64,000 nucleotides of DNA from Lachnospiraceae bacterium. GTDB taxonomy: Bacteria > Bacillota > Clostridia > Lachnospirales > Lachnospiraceae. Location of the stretch: contig JAJXRY010000001.1 in the NCBI GenBank assembly GCA_021628825.1, positions 62,001-126,000 of the forward strand, in the 5' to 3' direction. Below the pieces are notes generated by a model, which worked only from the letters and a program-made list of their open reading frames with translations, did no database searches and had not been told where the DNA came from. Below are positions 32,616 through 41,353 of the stretch, one piece after another. Position 1 is the stretch's first letter. Each line of letters begins with the position of its first letter. The position numbers and the translations under genes were made by a program.

Positions 32616-33266
32616 ATGAACCAATATGTAGTTGTTGATCTTGAAATGTGTAAAGTACCTTATTCAAACAGAAAAAAAGAATTTCATGGAGCAAACGAAA
32701 CCATCCAAATCGGTGCAGTGCTTTTAAATGAAAATTATGAAGTGGTTGATGAATTCAATACATATGTAAGACCTGAGTTTGGATCATTGGATTGGTTTAT
32801 CACTAATCTCACAGGAATTACTCCAAAAGATTTGAAAAGTGCACCAACAATGAGAGAGGCAATGAAGGCATTTATATCTTGGATTCCGGAAGATGCTTTT
32901 GTTGTATCCTGGAGTGACAACGATCTAAAACAGATTCAGAAAGAGGCTGAGGCAAAACTGATTGAAGATGAAAGACTTGATTCTATATTAGGAACTTGGA
33001 TTGATTGTCAGAAGATGTTTTCAGAAAGATTAGATGAAGAAAGAATCTTCAGGTTATCAGAAGCTCTTATTGCTACAGATATTATCCAAGAGGGGCATGA
33101 ACATGATGGATTGGTAGATGCTGAAAATACAGCAAAACTATTTGCCAAAATGATGTTAGAGCCAGAATTAAAATTGAATAGTTACTTTGAAAGTGCTCAC
33201 AACGAGTGCAATGACACACTTTGTTTTTTTCTATGGGCGATTTATTTTAAAAAAACATACAATTAG
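32616..33266 (+). CDS. DnaQ/RNase T-like 3'-5' exonuclease
   Basis: DEDDh-type exonuclease fold: VVVDLEMCK (motif I DxE), IQIGAVLLNENYEVVDEF, LTGITPKDL, VVSWSDNDLKQI (motif II Asp), and EHDGLVDAENTAKLF (motif III HxxxxD). It resembles KapD/ERI-1-type stand-alone exonucleases that act on RNA or DNA ends. Two homopolymer runs at the 3' end (T7 at 33223, A7 near 33250) probably alter the last residues; repaired, it would stop at 33271. A TTGACT/AAAATA promoter-like pair lies at 32538-32566. First gene of the co-directional cassette that runs to 37.5 kb. Confidence 0.78.
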   Translation: MNQYVVVDLEMCKVPYSNRKKEFHGANETIQIGAVLLNENYEVVDEFNTYVRPEFGSLDWFITNLTGITPKDLKSAPTMREAMKAFISWIPEDAFVVSWSDNDLKQIQKEAEAKLIEDERLDSILGTWIDCQKMFSERLDEERIFRLSEALIATDIIQEGHEHDGLVDAENTAKLFAKMMLEPELKLNSYFESAHNECNDTLCFFLWAIYFKKTYN

Positions 33267-33284
33267 CATAAGGAGGAATGTACA

Positions 33285-33581
33285 ATGGCTAAAGATTGGG
33301 ATTATGCAAATCTTGCATACACAGCAAAGGAATTTGGTGGACCAGAAAAGTACCTTCAGATTGTAAGGGATCATTCCTTTCAGGAAGGCAGGAAAGAACA
33401 GTTAATTATTGATGGAGTGATTGTTGTTGGAGCAGGATGCTTATATTTGGGAGCTAAGGCAATTAAGCATTTTAAAAAGAAGAGAGTAACAGCTGAACAG
33501 GCTAATGAAGCAGAACAGGTACTTGTTGAAAAGATGAATGAGGTTCTTGATGAAGAGGTAACTGTTACACCAGAATTTTAA
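33285..33581 (+). CDS. Small single-pass membrane protein, unknown
   Basis: 98 residues with RBS AGGAGG. The first half is polar (DWDYANLAYTAKEFGG). A hydrophobic stretch (LIIDGVIVVGAGCLYLGAKAI) is followed by a basic HFKKKR stop-transfer and an acidic coiled C-terminus (EQANEAEQVLVEKMNEVL). No family is recognised. It lies between the exonuclease and a small XRE gene in the same direction, so it is likely part of the cassette. Confidence 0.65.
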   Translation: MAKDWDYANLAYTAKEFGGPEKYLQIVRDHSFQEGRKEQLIIDGVIVVGAGCLYLGAKAIKHFKKKRVTAEQANEAEQVLVEKMNEVLDEEVTVTPEF

Positions 33582-33607
33582 TCTGTCAAAAGTATGGAGG
33601 ATTGGAT

Positions 33608-33832
33608 ATGAGTACACCGAATCAGAGACTTATGGATTTAGGACAAAAAATTATAGAATACCGTAATAATGCAGATATTAAGCAAGAGGCATTTGCAAAA
33701 GAACTAGGAATCAGCAGAACAACATTAAGTTTTATTGAAAATGGTTCTCAGGCACCAAGTTTTGAAGTGTTAGTAAAACTGGCGCAGATTACAAATATCA
33801 ATTTTAATGAGCTTATAGATGTAAAAATCTAA
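33608..33832 (+). CDS. XRE-family HTH regulator
   Basis: 74 residues, almost only a helix-turn-helix: LGQKIIEYRNNADIKQEAFAKELGISRTTLSFIENGSQAPSFEVLVKLAQI. GGAGG is 7-8 nt before the ATG. The stop codon is in the same frame as, and 9 nt before, the GTG of the PIN-ankyrin gene, so the two are tightly coupled. It is probably the cassette's own regulator or antitoxin-like partner. Confidence 0.82.
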   Translation: MSTPNQRLMDLGQKIIEYRNNADIKQEAFAKELGISRTTLSFIENGSQAPSFEVLVKLAQITNINFNELIDVKI

Positions 33833-33841
33833 AAAAATATT

Positions 33842-34889
33842 GTGGTTGTTGATACCAACATTTTGTTGAATCGTCCTGAAATGTTAGGAGTTCTACTTAA
33901 AGACTGTGACCAGGTGTATATTCCAATCCCGGTTATTGAAGAGATAAATTATCAAAAGGATCATGGAAAAGAAAAGGAACGTAGAAATGCTTCTTTGTGT
34001 GAAGATATTATCGTAAAGAAAAAGACTGAAAAGTTGGATATTCACACAGATTCTGATATTGATGGAAGTAACGATGATAAAATCTTGGATATAGCGATAA
34101 AACTGGCGGAGAAAGATATTTCAAATTCAGTTTATCTTTTTGACTAATGATAAGGACTTCATTCTTAAGAATACGAAAGGATTAACTAATCTGAGAATAA
34201 TCGGATCAAATCAATATAGCAAGATCTTTAGCGAGAAGGATGGTTATAATGATGCACTTTCGCAAAGATTTTTTGTGGCTGTTTTGAAACGCGACTTAGA
34301 TTCTGCAAAAAATCTTTTGGAGAAGAAAGGAAAAAGCATAAATGTAAACGCTATTGATTCTAGATCAGGATATACGCCATTAATACAGGCATTAGTTAAT
34401 AAGGATGAAGAAATGGTAAAGTACCTGCTTTCGCTAGATCGAATAGATGTTAATGCAGTAGATAACAAAAAACATTATTTGCCACCATTATCGCATGTTA
34501 TGCAAATGCAAAATGGAAGAGACGCAGAGAATTTTGCAAAGTTATTAATCCAAAATGGAGCTAATGTAAATGAGCCTTCTCAGAGTGAGACAAATCCCTT
34601 CAATATGCCATTAATGATTGCTACATGGCATGGGCATTTGAATCTTGTGAAGCTGCTTGTAGAAAATGGTGCTTATATTAACCAGCAGGATATGAAGAAT
34701 GGTTTTACGGCACTGATGAAGGCGGTTTTTCACAAGGAGGATGCTTCAATCTTGAAGTATCTTTTGGAACATGGAGCTGATAAAAATATAATGTCTTTCA
34801 AGGATAAAAAGACTGCTTTGGATTACGCCTACGATAGGGGTAATGAAGAACTTATTAGTATGTTGAAAGAGAGTGATGGCAATGATTAA
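33842..34889 (+). CDS. PIN-domain nuclease fused to ankyrin repeats
   Basis: N-terminal ~130 residues form a PIN (VapC-like) domain: VVVDTNILLNRP (first catalytic Asp), PVIEEINYQKD, SNDDKILDIAI (second acidic pair) and LLTNDKDFILKN (last Asp). The rest is ankyrin repeats: SGYTPLIQALVNKDEEMVKYLL, AKLLIQNGANVNEP, MPLMIATWHGHLNLVKLLVENGA, GFTALMKAVFHKEDASILKYLLEHGAD. One T too many near 34139 splits the two halves; repaired, it is a single ~350-residue protein. PIN domains cut RNA; the ankyrin part likely binds a protein partner or target. The stop overlaps the next ATG by 8 nt. Confidence 0.8.
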
Positions 34890-35726
34890 TAGGATTTGTA
34901 TATCCATCAATAATCGCTGCAATTTAGGATGTAAGTATTGTCATTTTCATGAAAAAAGCATCTTAGATGATGCGGATATGGATGTATTTAAGATACTTGA
35001 TAATGTTAAAACTTATGCCAAAGGAAACTTCAAGATAGGTTTTTGTAGGAAATGGCGAAGGATTACTTGATTGGCCTAAACTTAAGTCATATATCGCTTA
35101 TTTAGAGGATTATCCTAATATAAGTATTTATACAATTACCAATGGCACTGTGTCTTTGAATGATGAGGATTGGAGATTTTTAGAGAATCATAGTGTAAAT
35201 GTAGGCTTTTCCATAGACGGTTATAAGGAACTGCATGACAAGAATCGTGGTAATTCTTTTGACAAGGCTATGCACAATGTCGAGGAATATAAACGTGTGA
35301 CCGGACATTATCCTACATTTAATGCGACCGTAGGAGAGGATAGTTTATTAAATGCGGATAAGGTTATAAACTTTTTCAAACCATTTGGAGTGCGAGTGAC
35401 CTTTTCGAGGATGATAGGAAGATATGGAATCTCGTTGCAAGAATACCGTGATTTTCTAGAAAGTGCTGAAAAGACACTCGAAGTAAGAAGAGGCGGGCTT
35501 GATTGTACAATGTATGGTGGACAATGTGGCGCTGGGACAAATAACTATTTTTTTGCTAATGGTTTTGTTTATTTCTGTGGTAATTGTATCGATTTACCTC
35601 CGGTTGGTAAAAAGCGATATGACATTTGAAGAATTAGAAAAAGATATCTTTAGATTTTTGACAGAAATTATTGTTATAAGGAGTCACTATGAGAATCGGA
35701 TTATATGCTATGCCAACTGCTGGTAA
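34882..35726 (+). CDS. Radical SAM protein with C-terminal cysteine cluster
   Basis: The CxxxCxxC motif CNLGCKYC binds the SAM [4Fe-4S] cluster. It is followed by FVGNGEGLLDWP (GGE-like motif), YTITNGT and VGFSIDGYKELHDKNRG. The C-terminus has extra cysteines (CTMYGGQCG ... YFCGNC), as in SPASM/Twitch proteins that hold an auxiliary cluster. Shifts near 35039 (T5 to T4) and 35609 (AAAAA) must be repaired. The end is uncertain: it may stop near 35660 (DIFRF) if T5 is read as T4, or at 35726 overlapping the kinase. Its substrate is unknown; neighbours suggest a nucleotide- or sugar-like molecule. Confidence 0.8.
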
Positions 35727-36147
35727 AACTTATATTTTGGGAAAAAAAGTAGATTCTATTGAAGTTATGGCTGGCAGTGTTCTTTTGCGTGAAATATGTC
35801 CCTTTTTTGATTTAGAAGATGATCATGGAAAAAATATGGCTCGTGAAGAGTTGGCAAAACGATTGTTGTGCGTAGATTCATTCATTATGGATGGACACTA
35901 TGCATTTGGTGATAAAGTAGCATTTACTGATATGGATGGACAGCTATACGATGTTATTCTTTATCTTTATATTTCACCAGACGTACTAATAAAGCGGATG
36001 AGAGAATCAGATAAGAACAAGAAATACTTATCTTACGATATAGAAAAAAATGGCAAATTAATGAAATTGAAAGGCTACGTGATTACTGTCACAAGAATAA
36101 TAAGGATTTTTTTATGTAATAGATAATCCGAAGGATAATTTTTACTG
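35689..36147 (+). CDS. Small P-loop kinase (adenylate/nucleoside kinase-like)
   Basis: ~150 residues. Walker A is YAMPTAGKTY near the N-terminus. Further features are SFIMDGHYAFGDKV (Walker B-like region with a conserved Asp-Gly) and VILYLYISPDVLIKRMRES, which matches the lid/acceptor region of AAA_17-type nucleoside or nucleotide kinases. A6 near 36050 and T7 near 36109 are over-long; repair gives an ending NNKDFYVIDNPKDNFY. RBS AAGGAG lies 6 nt before ATG, and the next gene begins 2 nt after its stop. Confidence 0.75.
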
Positions 36148-36149
36148 AT

Positions 36150-36759
36150 GTGACAGAAGTTGTGAAGTTCATAAATGCTATTGTAAATGGTTTTAGCTGC
36201 AAACGGTTTGCTGCAGATTGTGCCGAAAAAATCTTGAACTGCACAGATTCGGAAGAAATAACTCTTTTGGATGGAGACAAGACGATTACAAAAGAAGATA
36301 GTTCGCATGCAGTATTTGGATATACTACGCATATATATGATGGTAATTTTTTTATACAGGATTTCAGTCATGGAGGCAGGCAGAAGAATTTAAAAACTTA
36401 TTGTTTTTGATGATTTGAAAAGAATTACCTGTTGGTCTAAACGAAAAAAAGTTTGTAAAGTCTTGAATATGGATTCCTTTATACTTACATCAGGTCATGA
36501 GCGTGTTTGGAACTTTATATCAGACTATTTAGGTGTTCCTTATTTTGCAGGAGTAGAAATGTCCGCTGAGACAAAATTCTTTATTACAAAGAAGCTCCAA
36601 GAGGCAGGAAAGACAGTGATAGCTTATGGAGATGGAATGAACGATTACTATATGCTTAAACAGGCGGATGTTGGTTATCTTATTCCTAAAGAAGACGGAA
36701 CGATTAGTAGATCCTTAAAAGGAAAGGATTTAGGAGGTGTTGATATTGTTCGAACGTAA
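36150..36759 (+). CDS. HAD-superfamily phosphatase
   Basis: ~200 residues. Motif I reads LLDGDKTITKED: the second Asp is kept and Lys replaces the usual residue before Thr. SFILTSGHERVW is motif II, AETKFFITKKLQ supplies the motif III Lys, and AYGDGMNDYYML is motif IV. This is closest to SerB/phosphoserine-phosphatase-like HADs that act on small phosphates. Shifts at T7 near 36348 and A-runs near 36394 and 36447 are homopolymer type. It uses GTG, placed 2 nt after the kinase stop, so translation is coupled. Confidence 0.75.
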
Positions 36760-37254
36760 TAAAACTAAAGAGGTGGAAGAATTAATTGCTGTTACGAAAT
36801 CTGATTCAGGAATATCAGGACCAGAGCTAGCAAAAAGCGCACATACGACTTGGAGAGCTATTAGCTGAAAATATTGATATAGAACCAGAAGATACAACTG
36901 TCGTTGCTTTGCTTAGGGGTGGAATATTTTTTGCGCAGGGAATTTATTTTTAAATTGGGATGTAAATTTGAGGTATATGATCCAAAGCAGGGTGAGTTTA
37001 AGCGCCCAACTACTAAAAAAATGTAATTCTAGTCGATTCGGTAATAAATACAGGAAAGACAATAGTTAATCTCATTGATGAGGACGTAAAAGTTGCAAGT
37101 TGTGTAATTAATGATAAGGCTGTACCTCTTTTTTTGAAGATAAGCTATATACAGTCAGGGTTTCGACTAATTCGTTTGTTGGTAGTGCTGTAAAGACTCA
37201 AAAAAAGGCAACAAGGGACCAGATACGACAATGCGATTGTTTAATCAACTATAA
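36746..37254 (+). CDS. Phosphoribosyltransferase-family protein
   Basis: Type I PRTase fold. The PRPP loop is clear as VILVDSVINTGKTI. Upstream, VVALLRGGIFFAQGIYFKLG matches the first nucleotide-binding loop of hypoxanthine/uracil PRTases, and SFVGSAVKTQKGNKGPDTTMRLFNQL resembles the uracil-PRTase C-terminal base loop. Three to four homopolymer shifts break it (AAAAA 36834, TTTTTT 36928, AAAAAAA 37014, TTTTTTT 37128). A TTG start with AGGAGGTG 6 nt upstream overlaps the HAD gene by 14 nt. About 165 residues. Confidence 0.75.
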
Positions 37255-37289
37255 TTGTATGTTTTCAATTGTTAAAGGAGGTATTCATT

Positions 37290-37487
37290 ATGGCATGGAA
37301 ATTAGAAATTCATTTTAGCGATGGTTCATCGGAACTTGTTGATGAAGATTTTGAAACAGAACAGGATGCTCAGGATGAGTATGATTCATGGCTCGAAAAT
37401 TGGAATGTAGGAAGAGAAACATTAATGCTTGCTGGTGAAGATTATATCGATGCTGATATCGAGGACTGCGATATTTGGGAAGAATAA
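37290..37487 (+). CDS. Small acidic protein, unknown
   Basis: 65 residues and very acidic (EDFETEQDAQDEYDSWLENW ... DADIEDCDIWEE). Strong RBS AAAGGAGG. It is the last gene of the cassette and is followed by a terminator. Charge and size would suit a DNA-mimic inhibitor or a small regulatory partner, but that is speculation. Confidence 0.65.
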   Translation: MAWKLEIHFSDGSSELVDEDFETEQDAQDEYDSWLENWNVGRETLMLAGEDYIDADIEDCDIWEE

Positions 37488-37517
37488 GAGGCAGTATTAT
37501 AGTGTTTTAACCTACAG

Positions 37518-37562
37518 AATACCCGCATTGTAGAGTACACCTGCTTTGCGGGTATTTTTTTG
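37518..37562 (+). terminator. Terminator at end of radical SAM/PRTase cassette
   Basis: AATACCCGCA pairs perfectly with TGCGGGTATT around a 19-nt loop, then TTTTTT. Confidence 0.8.
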
Positions 37563-37565
37563 TCC

Positions 37566-37624
37566 TTGACGTATACGGAGACCGTATATATAATAAAAGT
37601 AGATAGATATACGGTGACCGTATA
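37566..37624 (+). promoter_or_regulatory. Promoter with operator palindrome as spacer, plus second copy downstream
   Basis: TTGACG at 37566 and TATAAT at 37589 are separated by exactly 17 bp, and those 17 bp are the palindrome TATACGG-AGA-CCGTATA. A second copy, TATACGG-TGA-CCGTATA, lies at 37608-37624, just before the start codon of the HTH gene. Repressor binding would block RNA polymerase directly. Confidence 0.85.
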
Positions 37625-37637
37625 CAGTAGGTGCATT

Positions 37638-37924
37638 ATGGAAGATTTAGATTTAAAACTTGATAGTATTGCTAATGGAGTATTAGTCGAGCAAACTGAT
37701 AAGAAAAAAAGCTGATGCGGACGAGAAAAAAAGAATGTATGCAAGCGCCTTTGCTTATATTAGAAGCCAGACTGGAATGAATAAGAAGGATTTTTGCAGA
37801 ATACCTTGGAATTCCATATAGAACATTACAGGATTGGGAACTGGGAAATACCCAGGCGCCGGAATATGTGCTCCGATTAATTGCCTATAAAGTACAGATG
37901 GAGAAGGAAAGGGGGAACCTATGA
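37638..37924 (+). CDS. HTH regulator of mobile-element type
   Basis: ~95 residues. After a polar N-terminus the HTH reads YIRSQTGMNKKDFAEYLGIPYRTLQDWELGNTQAPEYVLRLIAYKVQ. Two homopolymer shifts (AAAAAA near 37710 and TTTTT near 37793) break the frame. It directly follows two identical palindromes, so autoregulation is likely. The stop overlaps the ATG of the next gene (ATGATGA), indicating coupling. Such pairs are common on Clostridia conjugative elements. Confidence 0.72.
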
Positions 37925-38201
37925 TGACAGTATTGTATGGTATTGGAACGATTTTTTTAGATTTATTCTTAGTGTAGTATTATTGCCGGTACAGGCAGTA
38001 CTTACACTTGTGATGCTTGCGATGGCGTTTGCAGGTAGTCTTGCATGCACTTTATTTGAAATCATTGGAACGCTAAGCGTAATCTGTGGCTTGTATGAAT
38101 TTATTAGCAGTACAGGTTCTGCTACCTCTGGATGGCAGTTTTTGATAGGCGGTGTATATACCGACCAGATAAAGCACACTGCACGGTGGTTTAGTGCATA
38201 G
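37921..38201 (+). CDS. Small membrane protein (CD1845-like), 3' end altered by IS insertion
   Basis: Hydrophobic throughout: FILSVVLLPVQAVLTLVMLAMAFAGSLAC, then FEIIGTLSVICGLYEF. The pattern resembles the CD1845 family found on integrative conjugative elements. T7 near 37950 must read T5 for the start at 37921 to continue. The last residues (HTARWFSA) are read from the IS21 end sequence, so the native C-terminus is lost. The family assignment is from memory of the hydrophobicity pattern and is tentative. Confidence 0.5.
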
Positions 38202-38247
38202 CTTCCGCCGATACAGTGCACGTTTTCCGGTCATCAGTGCATGATGA

Positions 38248-38436
38248 TTATTCCGGGATTTCTATTCCGGCTTCATTTAATAAAGTTTCAAGAAGTTTTA
38301 CCCTGTCCAGCAGGTAACTGATTTCTTCCCAGTTGGAAGAACATAGTTTCTCTGCCTCCTGTAATGCAACACATGCAACCTGGTAATCAGTCCATATTTC
38401 ACACCTGTTGCGTGAATTGAAGGGACATTCTTTCAT
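38248..38436 (-). CDS. Small IS21-associated protein, unknown
   Basis: 62 residues, starting in an ATGA overlap with the istB stop. It has paired cysteines (ECPFNSRNRCEIW) and a predicted helical C-terminus (EEISYLLDRVKLLETLL). The overlap suggests it is translated with istB. It lies inside the IS, before the terminal subrepeats. No family recognised. Confidence 0.55.
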   Translation of the reverse strand: MKECPFNSRNRCEIWTDYQVACVALQEAEKLCSSNWEEISYLLDRVKLLETLLNEAGIEIPE

Positions 38437-39224
38437 CAGGAAATGCCTCCTTCCATTTTTGATTTTAAACCATGACGTTTTCTCATTGAGACTTTCCCTT
38501 CAACGAAAACATCATATGCATTGTTTGTAATACGATCCATGATAGCCTCTGCAACAGGGCTTCCTTCATCGTATTCTGGATCAATACGCCCATACCATTC
38601 CTCATCATTGTACTGCGTACACAGAATCATGGAACCTTTCGGACTGTTAACCCTTTTTTCAACAATCTCTAAGAGATCATATCTTTCCTGAGTAGATAGC
38701 GTTCGAATCAGCCATTCGTCAATGATAAGAAGTTCTGTCTTGCAGTAGGCGTTGATTACTTTTCGGAAAGTACCATCCTGCTTGGAAGGTGATAACTCAT
38801 CTAACAGTTCAGGCATCCGGATATATCTTACTGTTTTGAATTTACGACATGCGGCATTGCCAAGTGCACAGGCTATGTAAGTCTTACCGGAACCGGTGGC
38901 TCCCTTTAGGATGATATGATGTCCTTCGTTGATGTATTGACAGGTCGAAAAACGAATCATCTGTGCTTTATCAAGCTTTCGGTCAGGAAGGTACTCAATA
39001 TCTTCAACGCAGGCAGCCGAAACAGAAAAAGCAGCCCGTTTGATAAGATTTTTTAGTTTGTTTGCCTGACGTCTGTTCCATTCTGCGTCAACAAGAAGCC
39101 CTAGACGTTCTTCAAAGCCTAATACATTATAGGATTTTGAATCGTTCAGCTGATTTTGAAATTCATCAGCCATAGCACTACAGTTCAGTGCTTTCAGTTT
39201 TTCGAAGGTAGATGCATTGATCAT
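38436..39224 (-). CDS. istB: IS21 transposition helper ATPase IstB
   Basis: AAA+ ATPase that assembles with IstA and target DNA. 262 residues, intact. Walker A GATGSGKTYIACAL, Walker B LLIIDEWL, and the IstB N-terminal region (NQLNDSKSYNVLGFEERLGLLVDAEWNRRQANKL) are clear. It starts inside the end of istA (GAATGA overlap), the usual IS21 arrangement. A 62-residue ORF follows with another overlap. Confidence 0.94.
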   Translation of the reverse strand: MINASTFEKLKALNCSAMADEFQNQLNDSKSYNVLGFEERLGLLVDAEWNRRQANKLKNLIKRAAFSVSAACVEDIEYLPDRKLDKAQMIRFSTCQYINEGHHIILKGATGSGKTYIACALGNAACRKFKTVRYIRMPELLDELSPSKQDGTFRKVINAYCKTELLIIDEWLIRTLSTQERYDLLEIVEKRVNSPKGSMILCTQYNDEEWYGRIDPEYDEGSPVAEAIMDRITNNAYDVFVEGKVSMRKRHGLKSKMEGGIS

Positions 39225-40779
39225 TCTACATCACCTCCGTTTCTGTATGCCGAGATGCCACGTGTAATACCATTGCTTCTTTTACTGCACGTTTGATTGG
39301 AGGAATCCGCATCAGAAGTTAACTTATCCTGTCCGTTTTTAAGGATTGTAATAATACTCCTTAATGACGGTTGTACTGTAATGGTCAAAAGCTTTTCACA
39401 AGCTTTTTCAATTCAGCTGTTACCATACTTTTCGGCAGCCTTCATTAATCCGACGCAATACTTGTATCCCTGTTCCGGTTCTTTTTCGGAATAGAGAAAG
39501 TGATTTACAGTTTTTAATGTATGTGTTCCAATGTCCTCTGCCCAGCGCACAAACTCTTCCGGATTATAAGAAAGATACTTCTGGTGATTGAGAGGCATAT
39601 GTTCCCTGATGCAAATGGGATCTCTTTGAAGAACCGTTTTCCTCACATGAGAAGCGACACGCCCGCCATGATAAAAGACCTCCACAGTAGTACTGGTTAA
39701 GCGAATATCTACCTGTTCTCCAATTAGATCAAATGGAACTGAGTATTTATTGATGCCATCACTTATGAGATAATCTTTTTGAACCTTTGCAGTGGACCAG
39801 ACTGCTGGTTCATAAGGGACTTTGGGAAGCGGCAGCATAAAATCTTTTTCTTCATCTTCGAAAGCAGAACGCCGGTTTCCAAGTCTCTTTTTAAATGGAC
39901 GGAGATTGAGTTCCTCTAGTTTCTCAGAAACGGCTGTTTGGGCTTCTTCAATAGAAAAGAAATGATAATTACGTAACGCTGCCAGAATCCAGGTGGTGGC
40001 ATATTTCACAGAGCCTTCTGCATTTGGTTTATCGTCCGGATGCTTCACTCTGGCCGGTACAATCGCTGTATTATAATGGTCAGCCATTTCCTTGTAGGCT
40101 CTCGGAATTAAGGTGTCATACCGGGTGTTCTTAGTAACACCAGCTTTGAGCAGTTATCCGGGATTAATAAGCGCATGGAACCACCAAAGTATGCATAGGA
40201 ATGTACATGGCAGTTGATAAATGTATCAGATTTCATGTTTGGGCAAAGCTCTGCGTATACATAAAGACTGCACGGAAGCACTGCTACAAACAGATAGGCA
40301 GGAGTCGCTTCACCTGTAACCTCATCGTAAATATCGATGGTTGCACCAGCCCAATCTACCTCCATTTCGTCACCGGGTTTATGTTGGATACGCATTGTAG
40401 CCTTAGTAATACGAGCCCACTTACGATAGTTATCATTGAACTGTGTGCTCATGTACGGCTTTTTGCCGGCTGCACTGGCTTCCAAACAGTATTCTGTCCA
40501 GAGAAGTGTAAGGGTAACTCCTTTCTTGGCAAGTTCCCTATGGATCTTAGGATAATCAGGCATAAGTCGTTCCTCATTATCCTTATTTCGACCCGGATAA
40601 AACAAACATTCCAAAGACTGATTAGTGACATCGTCATCTAATGGCCAGCAAATGTGAAGATTTCCGGCTAATGTCAGAACTTCAGAAACGGTATTCCTTG
40701 AACTGTGTACACTGGATGCAATGTCTTTCTTGGTATATCCGAGGTTATTAAGCCTCAGAATCTCTCGATAATCAACCAT
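39221..40779 (-). pseudogene. istA: IS21 transposase IstA, inactivated
   Basis: N-terminal HTH (MVDYREILRLNNLGYTKKDIA) and integrase core (EMEVDWAGATIDIYDE, CSLYVYAELCPNMKSDTFINCHV, ARVKHPDDKPNAEGSVKY) identify IstA. Two lesions are not homopolymer errors. Two extra bases (CA on the + strand at 40151-40152) shift the frame inside LIIPDNLKAGV. An in-frame TGA at 39415-39413 replaces what is probably CGA (Arg) in GNS-R-IEKACEK, 62 codons before the true end. RBS AGGAGG before ATG at 40779. Confidence 0.88.
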
Positions 40780-41040
40780 GGTTATCGACCTCCTATAAAT
40801 GATAGTCACACATGTGTGTGCCATCTTCATTATAGGACCAATCTATGTCAATGCACTATACAGCGGAAAGCATGCACTAAAACGCCGGAAAGCATGCACT
40901 CAATGACCGTGCAGCATGCACTGACTAATCGGTATTTACAGGCGGTATTCTTCTTGTTATTATCCCTCAGGATTTGACAATTTGGGGAGAAGCAGGATTG
41001 CTGAATTTAAAGGACCTTTTGGCAAGAATTTAGTGTCGTG

Positions 41041-41087
41041 ACCGATTTTGTCTCGTTTTGACTCGTTTTGTCTCGTCTCGACCGACA
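41041..41087 (+). repeat. Short direct repeats of TCTCGTTTTGACTCG type
   Basis: TCTCG and TTTTGACTCG/TTTTGTCTCG units repeat about four times in ~45 bp, flanked by GACCGA at 41040 and 41085. It lies in the gene-free stretch 40914-41353, which otherwise holds the inverted repeat and promoter listed next. Confidence 0.5.
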
Positions 41088-41199
41088 TTAGCACTTGGGC
41101 TATTGGGAATAATCTAGATGTATCCATTCAAATAATGTGCCATCATGATTGACTTAAAGTGGGTTGTTGCGTGGATGTTAGTGTGAATAAAGATATTGT

Positions 41200-41244
41200 T
41201 TACTTTCTCGCTTAAAGATGTTCGGAAGTTGCGCGAGAAAGTAA
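41200..41244. promoter_or_regulatory. Perfect 12-bp inverted repeat upstream of AbiE operon
   Basis: TTACTTTCTCGC (41200-41211) and GCGAGAAAGTAA (41233-41244) are exact inverted copies, 21 nt apart. AbiEi antitoxins are known to repress their operon through inverted repeats, so this is a candidate operator, though it lies upstream of the -35 box. Confidence 0.6.
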
Positions 41245-41276
41245 TGGATATAGTATATTTACCGGAAAAAAATCCT

Positions 41277-41306
41277 TTGACAATGAAGAAAAAAATTGGA
41301 TATAAT
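41277..41306 (+). promoter_or_regulatory. Sigma-A promoter for AbiE operon
   Basis: TTGACA, 18-bp spacer, TATAAT: both boxes are perfect. It ends 47 nt before the AbiEi start codon. Confidence 0.8.
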
Positions 41307-41353
41307 AAAAAGTGAAATGAATGATTTCGAAAAATGTGAAAGGAGAGTTCTGT

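Larger units (their letters stand above)
38180..40913 (-). mobile_element. IS21-family insertion sequence (decayed)
   Basis: Holds istA, istB and a small third ORF on the minus strand. Both ends carry multiple AGTGCATGC-like subrepeats (38180-38245 and 40857-40925), as is typical for IS21. The ends share TGCACGGT followed by AGTGCAT in inverted orientation, which sets the approximate boundaries. I could not find a convincing target-site duplication. The element truncated the membrane protein gene at 37921. Confidence 0.85.
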
